This document shows, in pieces, positions 58,653-64,000 of a stretch of DNA of 64,000 bases. Both the position numbers and the translations under genes were made by a program. The stretch is from Camillea tinctor (lineage: Eukaryota > Ascomycota > Sordariomycetes > Xylariales > Xylariaceae). Each line of letters opens with the position of its first letter. Position 1 is the stretch's first letter. The stretch covers positions 1-64,000 of the forward strand of contig MU394139.1 of the NCBI GenBank assembly GCA_022578605.1, written 5' to 3'. The notes under the pieces are model-generated. The model searched no databases, was not told where the DNA came from, and saw only the letters and a program-made list of their open reading frames with translations.

Positions 58653-60079
58653 GCTAAAGGCGAATATTATCAAGGGAGGGACGGAATCAAGGTAATGGGT
58701 GGTTACGGCGGATTATGACAGGAACTGCTACAGACTTGCAGACTATGGTGTATCAGCTTTGGTCTTTTGTCTATCAAGGATGGCTATGGTCAAGGTCTTA
58801 ACCCGTCCCCTTTCTTCCTCTCTTTCTTCCAAGTTTGTACTTGTCCTCGCGTATAATTTGTTTCACCTACGCTTCTTGGCGATCGTTTCGAGCGCTTAAT
58901 TGATACCCCATGGTTACTTGTTTACATATATACGTACATAGGATGGTATTAATATTTCAGTCTATGTTAGCGAGCTATGTCAACTATTGGCCGTAGAACC
59001 CTGAATATCGCTTATCATTGTCTGTGGTGATGGCGGGCCGCACAATGCCACCATCCTAGACCAGGGATCAAATCCTATTCTACCAAATCTAGTAATGTGA
59101 TTCTTTCGTAAAACGATGTCATGGCTTCCTCTAGCCGAGCAAGACCCCCAGCTCAACCTTTGGTTATATTGTTTCTTGCTGCCTGCCCGCTATGAGCATA
59201 CTTCTCAACCACATGCGTGTACTCTTTGATATTGTTACTCATTGATGTGGAAAACTTCATTGCGAAGGCTTTCGGCGACTCTTCATAAGTACCTACTAAC
59301 CCTATCACAGTGTGCTACGATTATAATAAATAACGAAAGCTAGTTTCTTCGATTATGTGATGTAGTTACGTATAAATACTCCCGTTACTTTATGGTCAGA
59401 GCTGTGACCCCCTCCCCCCTGAATACCCCCAAGTCGATAGGGGAAAACATGACTACCTTCAATGGATTGAAGTCAATGTCTTGAAAAGCTGTATATTGTG
59501 AGAGCGACACTGGATCTCCTCTGCATGTCCGAGTCATTTTCTAAGGCAGTATATACTCCCTTGCTGCAACGGCGCATAAGCGTCGAGTCATAGGTATCGC
59601 TTTCATGGCACTTCTATTGTCTAGTTCACAAGTAGTCACCACGCAAAGTGGCAAATCATAGTCAAAAGAGTATGCAAGGAGAATAAAAATCGATAGTTAC
59701 TCTTGTATGTGTACTGCGATAATCGAGCCTAAGACTTCGCCAAGTCGTGATGGATGTATTTTACGTACATATCGGGCCCATGTTTTAGAAGTGGCTGAAG
59801 TCATGATGTATTATATGCACCACGAGGGTGGATCCTATATGATTGCTTTTCAGCCTCCCTGCTATGTCTACAGGTGGAAAAGAGGGCTGCCCTTATTGAT
59901 TCATACGTTGGCAAGAATTGGCATTAAGGAATGACTTGAACCTCCTTATCGCGGATAACTTCACGTTGATCTTATATATGTTTCATTTGTTGATAAAGTC
60001 CAAAGATCATGCATAATTTCTGTAGTGAGCATTGAAGAACTAGTTCCTATCTAGCTTTAGAGCCTAAGTTCCAACATTT
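58653..60079. other. 1.4-kb intergenic stretch, no gene seen
   Basis: A 75-codon frame at 59707-59934 has no motif and is not called. Confidence 0.4.
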
Positions 60080-61046
60080 CTATTTCTGTACGCCTGTACA
60101 TCTTGTAACCTCCACGCCATCCTATGGTATCGTCAATGCCAATTCGTAACGAGTAAGATGTGGTCTATACTTACAGGTACACCACTAGGCTCCCAGCCTT
60201 CGACAAGCTTGCTCTCGTACACCAGCTTCGGGTTACCCTTCGGGCCCGGTTCACTAGTGCCTGAGAACTTCTCGAGCTTCTCCTCAACAGAACTCCTGAC
60301 GTATTCGAGATACTGGGGATTACCGGGTATAATAACTACAAATTTTGTTAGGATGTATTGACGAGATAGATTTAAAACAACTTACCGTTGTCCGCTGCGA
60401 AGACTGATCCCGGTCCAACCAAGCCTAGTTCTTCGCAAAGCTTCAGGTCGCTTGTGTATGCGGGTTTGTAATGATCGAGGAAGAGCAGGTCAATATGTTT
60501 TAGTGTTCCATCCTTATGCAGACGCTTCAAAGAATCGGAGCTCGTGCCAATGACAACTTTTACAACATCACCCAGCCCAGCTAGTTCGACAAGAACTGAT
60601 ATCACCGCCCCAAATTCGGGACTCTTCTCCAGACTGTAATATTTCTTTCCCCCTGCCTCTTTCAAAGCAGAAGCAAAGGCAATGGCTGAGTACCCAACAT
60701 ACCCACCCAACTCGACCATAATCTCCGGCTTCTCTTGCTTGATAAGTTCAACAACTGTCTTGGACTTATATTCGCCAATGTTCATTAAATACTTCACTGT
60801 CCGTCCGTACTCATCAATCGCTTTAAGAATCTTCAGGGGATTGCCACGGAGCTCTTCTAGATCAGCACGGCCATATATGTAGTGTAGAAGAGCGATTTCT
60901 CTTCCATCGTTGAACTATTAAGCATCTGGTAAGTTTGGAGACGCGAAATGAATACCGTGGATAAGAATTATAGTCATACTCACAAAGACTTCATGTTTAG
61001 GCTGATAAGCCTCGCCCTTAAAATCTGGTGACGGTTTTTCTGCCAT
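60080..61046 (-). CDS. O-methyltransferase of the COMT type, mycosporine-pathway candidate
   Basis: Four exons: 61046-60984, 60914-60386, 60335-60175 and 60121-60080, phases consistent, giving 264 aa. The SAM-binding fold is visible: MVELGGYVGYSAIAFA (motif I), YYSLEKSPEF (acidic end of strand 2), IDLLFLDHYKPAY (metal and catechol-site Asp, His and Lys as in COMT) and FAADNVII, restored by splicing. The end DGVEVTRC comes from the short last exon. It lies divergent to the sugar-phosphate cyclase gene at 62120. In fungal and cyanobacterial mycosporine clusters such a methyltransferase turns demethyl-4-deoxygadusol into 4-deoxygadusol (pathway knowledge). The assignment rests on that context. 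Confidence 0.85.
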
Positions 61047-62119
61047 ATTGTCGAGATAGAGAATGATGTAGTAGAGGAGAAATAATATGCGAATGAATTG
61101 AGTATCCGCGGATGTTATACATAGTATAACTATTAAGCCCCGGGTATGACGAGTTGGACAGAAACCGAAAGCCGAATGCTCCACAATACTAACCCAGAGG
61201 CTATAGGATAGGCGATTTCTACTCGTTTAGGAAAGAGTTGACAAATGCAGAAAGAAAATCGCGATGCAGCTACATCAATCCAATGGCGCTAAAAATGAGG
61301 GCGGATTCACGTGGACTCGCGACAGATCTCACTTGAACGCGTGTAGGAATGCCGGGTGTCACGGTATGCCGTTTACATATCATCGACCCTCGTCTTGATA
61401 GAACAATAAGCAAAGCTGCTAGCTTTGCTATGCAACACACACCGCTTTGTTAAATTTGTCTTAGATAGCTGTAGCTATAGCTTCATAGTTGGGGGGTATT
61501 TATCATGGAATTATACCTGGGATTCTCCAATTCTGATACGCAAGCGGCGGCCTAGCTGTGATTTGTCTCACAGCTCACGAGATCTATGACCTTTCTATCC
61601 CACCAGCACCGGGATACCACATTTGTATTAATCAATTGTTGGCTGCCATGTGTTGTCAACTATGGGAATTAGAAATCCGTATCTACATGTCTCAGACATG
61701 CTGGCTGCCGGAGATTCAATGAACAGATCGCTGCAGAGATATACCAATAGCTTGATCTGAGATTCAAGATGAGACTCGATCTTGCATGCAGCCTCCTTGA
61801 TTCAGGGGCTGTTATTAAGTCTAGAATAGCTTGGCATAATACATGTCGAGACCGGACATAGCTCCGTGAGCTATATTCATTGACGCTTTCGATTCGAAAC
61901 AAAGCATCCCGGGTGTAAACATGTAGAAGTCATGACGAATTGACTTTCACAAAGCGGTCAGCTACAACATCTTGCTCAGACTACTTCAATCATGCTGCCA
62001 CTGAAGAAAGAGTTTCTCTTAACCTAGAGGTTCATCTTGTCGTTCAACCTGTCCTTTTGAATCTCTACACTATAGACTACTACACCTTAGTTGGCGTGTT
62101 CTCAACAACATAGTTCAAC
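61047..62119. promoter_or_regulatory. Shared upstream region of the divergent methyltransferase and cyclase genes
   Basis: A 1.07-kb region separates the two start codons and must hold both promoters. I see CT-rich leader sequence before 62120 but no element I can name. No coding region within it is supported. Confidence 0.5.
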
Positions 62120-63783
62120 ATGTCGGACCTCAAAGCAACTGTCAGCGAGACCCAGCAGGGCTTCCACGTCGAAGGTTACGAGAAGATCGAATATGACTTT
62201 ACGTTCATCGATGGTGTCTTTGACATCGCCAACCCGCAGCTTGCGGACTGCTACAAGCAATGGGGCAGAGTTTTGGCAGTGACCGACAAGAACGTCTATG
62301 GGATTTACGGCCCAAAGATGGAAAATTACTTCAACCACTATAACCTCGAGCTTAAGGTTCATCAGACCTCAATTGGGGAGAAAGCAAAGACTATCGACAC
62401 CTTTCTCAACGTTGCTGACTCTATGACTGACTTCGGCATTATTCGAAAGGTACACAAACCATAAAATATTAATAAACTCCAAATAATAGGAAGGAGGCAA
62501 ATGCTTACACATTATCCAGGAGCCCGTGCTAGTTGTCGGAGGCGGACTCGTCACGGACGTTGCCGGGTAAGTAACCCCGATGCTGCCATTTGAAGGCAGA
62601 ATCTAATTACAGCTTGTAGATTTGCTTGTGCAGCCTACCGGCGCAACACCAACTTCATCCGCATCCCCACTACTGTCATCGGTCTCATCGACGCAAGTGT
62701 TAGCATCAAGGTTGCCGTCAACTACGGCCGGTACAAGAACCGCCTCGGAGCGTATCACGCTCCCTTGCATACCTTCCTCGACTTCACGTTCCTCCGCACC
62801 CTGCCGGTGGCACAGGTCCGAAACGGCTTCGCCGAACTAATTAAGATCTCATCATGCTCTCATCTGCAGGTCTTCGACCTCCTCGACACCTTCTGTGAGC
62901 AGCTGATCGAGACCAAGTTCGGCCGTGCTGATGAGGCTCCCGCCGAGGTCCGCAAGGCGGCCGATGTTGTGAGCTGTCCTTTTTAGAATAACAATGCGCC
63001 CATAAACAATAGCTTCATTCCTAACGTTGACGTTGTTCTAGATCAACCGTGAGGCTATCCATGAAATGCTGAAGCTGGAGTCACCGAATCTCCATGAAAT
63101 TGGGCTGGACCGAGTTATCGCGTACGGCCACACGTAAGTTAGGCTACAGTTATTTAGTGAATCACATTACCATGTCAAACAACTATTGACACGGCCTATT
63201 TAGTTGGTCTCCCCTGCACGAGCTCATCCCCGAAACTCCCCTACGTCACGGACATGCCATTTCCATCGACATGGCCTACTCTGCTACGCTTGCCAACCAG
63301 CGCGGCCTCCTCACCAACGATGAGCACCGCCGACTCCTCAACCTCTTCTCGAGAGCCGGTCTCTCGATCGACCACCCGCAGTTTGACGAAGACGTGCTCG
63401 AGAAAGGTACGGCTGCCATCTTGAAGACCCGAGATGGGCTGTTGCGACTGGCTGTGCCCAACCCCCTCGGAACGTGTTGTTTCGTCAATGATGCGACACC
63501 CCAGGAGCTGAAGGATACCCTGCGAAGACACAAGGAAGTAGCTAAAGCGTACCCCCGCGAGGGTGCTGGTATTGAGGCCTACGTTGACAGCAGCGACACT
63601 GGCTATACTGACCTCGAGACGGAGAACTTGAACGTGGAGATGACTACGAAGCAGGCTCACAGCAACGGTAGCTTGATTGAGAAGGCTAAGGCTGCCTTCA
63701 GTGGCCATATTGCCGTGCCTGGTGCCGACATGCCCAAGGGCGCGGGTAAGACTCAGCGGGACGGCATCAAGGCACATGCGTAA
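62120..63783 (+). CDS. Sedoheptulose-7-phosphate cyclase (demethyl-4-deoxygadusol synthase type), DHQS-like
   Basis: Five exons: 62120-62449, 62520-62566, 62620-62968, 63042-63133 and 63204-63783, all in phase, giving 465 aa. The fold is that of dehydroquinate synthase: the NAD-binding [21 protein letters not shown] segment (exons 2-3), [16 protein letters not shown], and Zn ligands in NGFAELIK (Glu), YGHTWSP (His) and [11 protein letters not shown] (His). The segments [10 protein letters not shown] and [11 protein letters not shown], and the long C-terminus, fit sedoheptulose-7-phosphate cyclases better than AROM-type DHQS, which in fungi is part of the pentafunctional AROM protein. With the adjacent O-methyltransferase, the likely product is demethyl-4-deoxygadusol for mycosporine biosynthesis. 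2-epi-5-epi-valiolone synthase activity is the main alternative. Confidence 0.88.
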
Positions 63784-64000
63784 AGACCTAAAGGTTTTGG
63801 ATAGATAGATCACTTCACGAGCATGTTATGTTCATGGAACTATACACGCTAGGCTAGAGTATCTCATATCATAGATAGATTCCGGTCATTAGAAAAAAAT
63901 AGAGAAAGAAAATTGGGATTTGGGAATTCTCCCTGTTCAGCTGTAGATCAACGTTCTAAGATTTTATCTCTATACGCCTAAGGCTCTTTGTTTCGCAAGA

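Noticed and set aside
57969..58673. 234-codon minus-strand frame
   Set aside because: Antisense to the GC-rich DUF1826-like gene; Arg/Ala-rich composition typical of a shadow frame.

Overview
The window looks like nuclear DNA of a filamentous ascomycete (Pezizomycotina). Genes are intron-poor, with introns of about 48 to 160 bp that carry GT (or GC)...AG ends and CTAAC/CTGAC-like branch sites. The products are typical of the group: fungal NLR parts, a fucose-lectin membrane protein, Mid2/WSC-like Ser/Thr-rich proteins and a mycosporine-type cyclase. I cannot name the genus. One 10-N assembly gap lies at 11975-11984 inside suspect homopolymer sequence. All splice models below were built by hand from phase-consistent splice sites.

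Layout. 1-13 kb: small, mostly orphan genes on both strands (a membrane-anchored orphan, an RBR E3 ubiquitin ligase with UIM-like repeats, a 166-aa orphan, a Ser/Thr-rich single-pass membrane protein, a 111-aa coiled-coil protein). 13.7-17.4 kb: an uninterrupted 1225-aa protein joining a stonustoxin-like N-terminal region, Cys-rich clusters, an immune-type P-loop GTPase and a coiled coil. 18.9-20.2 kb: a FAD monooxygenase. 20.2-26.9 kb: a gene-poor stretch with inverted repeats, a 108-bp-armed palindrome, a dispersed repeat shared with 11.3 kb and a tRNA-derived SINE-like piece.

26.9-36.4 kb holds the most interesting set. Three proteins (188, 250 and 318 aa) share a short motif, N-x3-G-x-[A/S]-x-[Q/S]-x-N followed by hydrophobic residues. 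It occurs twice, 28-29 residues apart, at the C-terminus of the first two, and once at the N-terminus of the third, a truncated NACHT/NLR-like protein with a degenerate P-loop. This is the arrangement of fungal amyloid signalosomes, in which an NLR carries an N-terminal motif and its effector carries C-terminal repeats. An AAA+ ATPase with a possible N-myristoylation signal converges on the truncated NLR. Together with the GTPase, this reads as a candidate innate-immunity or incompatibility island.

38-58.7 kb: a PIF1-type helicase with a likely mitochondrial presequence, a Cys-repeat membrane protein, a low-complexity protein, a pirin with a hydrophobic N-terminus, a fucose-lectin-like membrane protein, a 94-aa protein with two PPxY motifs and a cationic tail, and a possible DUF1826-like protein. 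60.1-63.8 kb: a divergent O-methyltransferase and sedoheptulose-7-phosphate cyclase pair. Together they would convert sedoheptulose 7-phosphate to 4-deoxygadusol, the core of mycosporines; an expected ATP-grasp partner would lie beyond the right edge.
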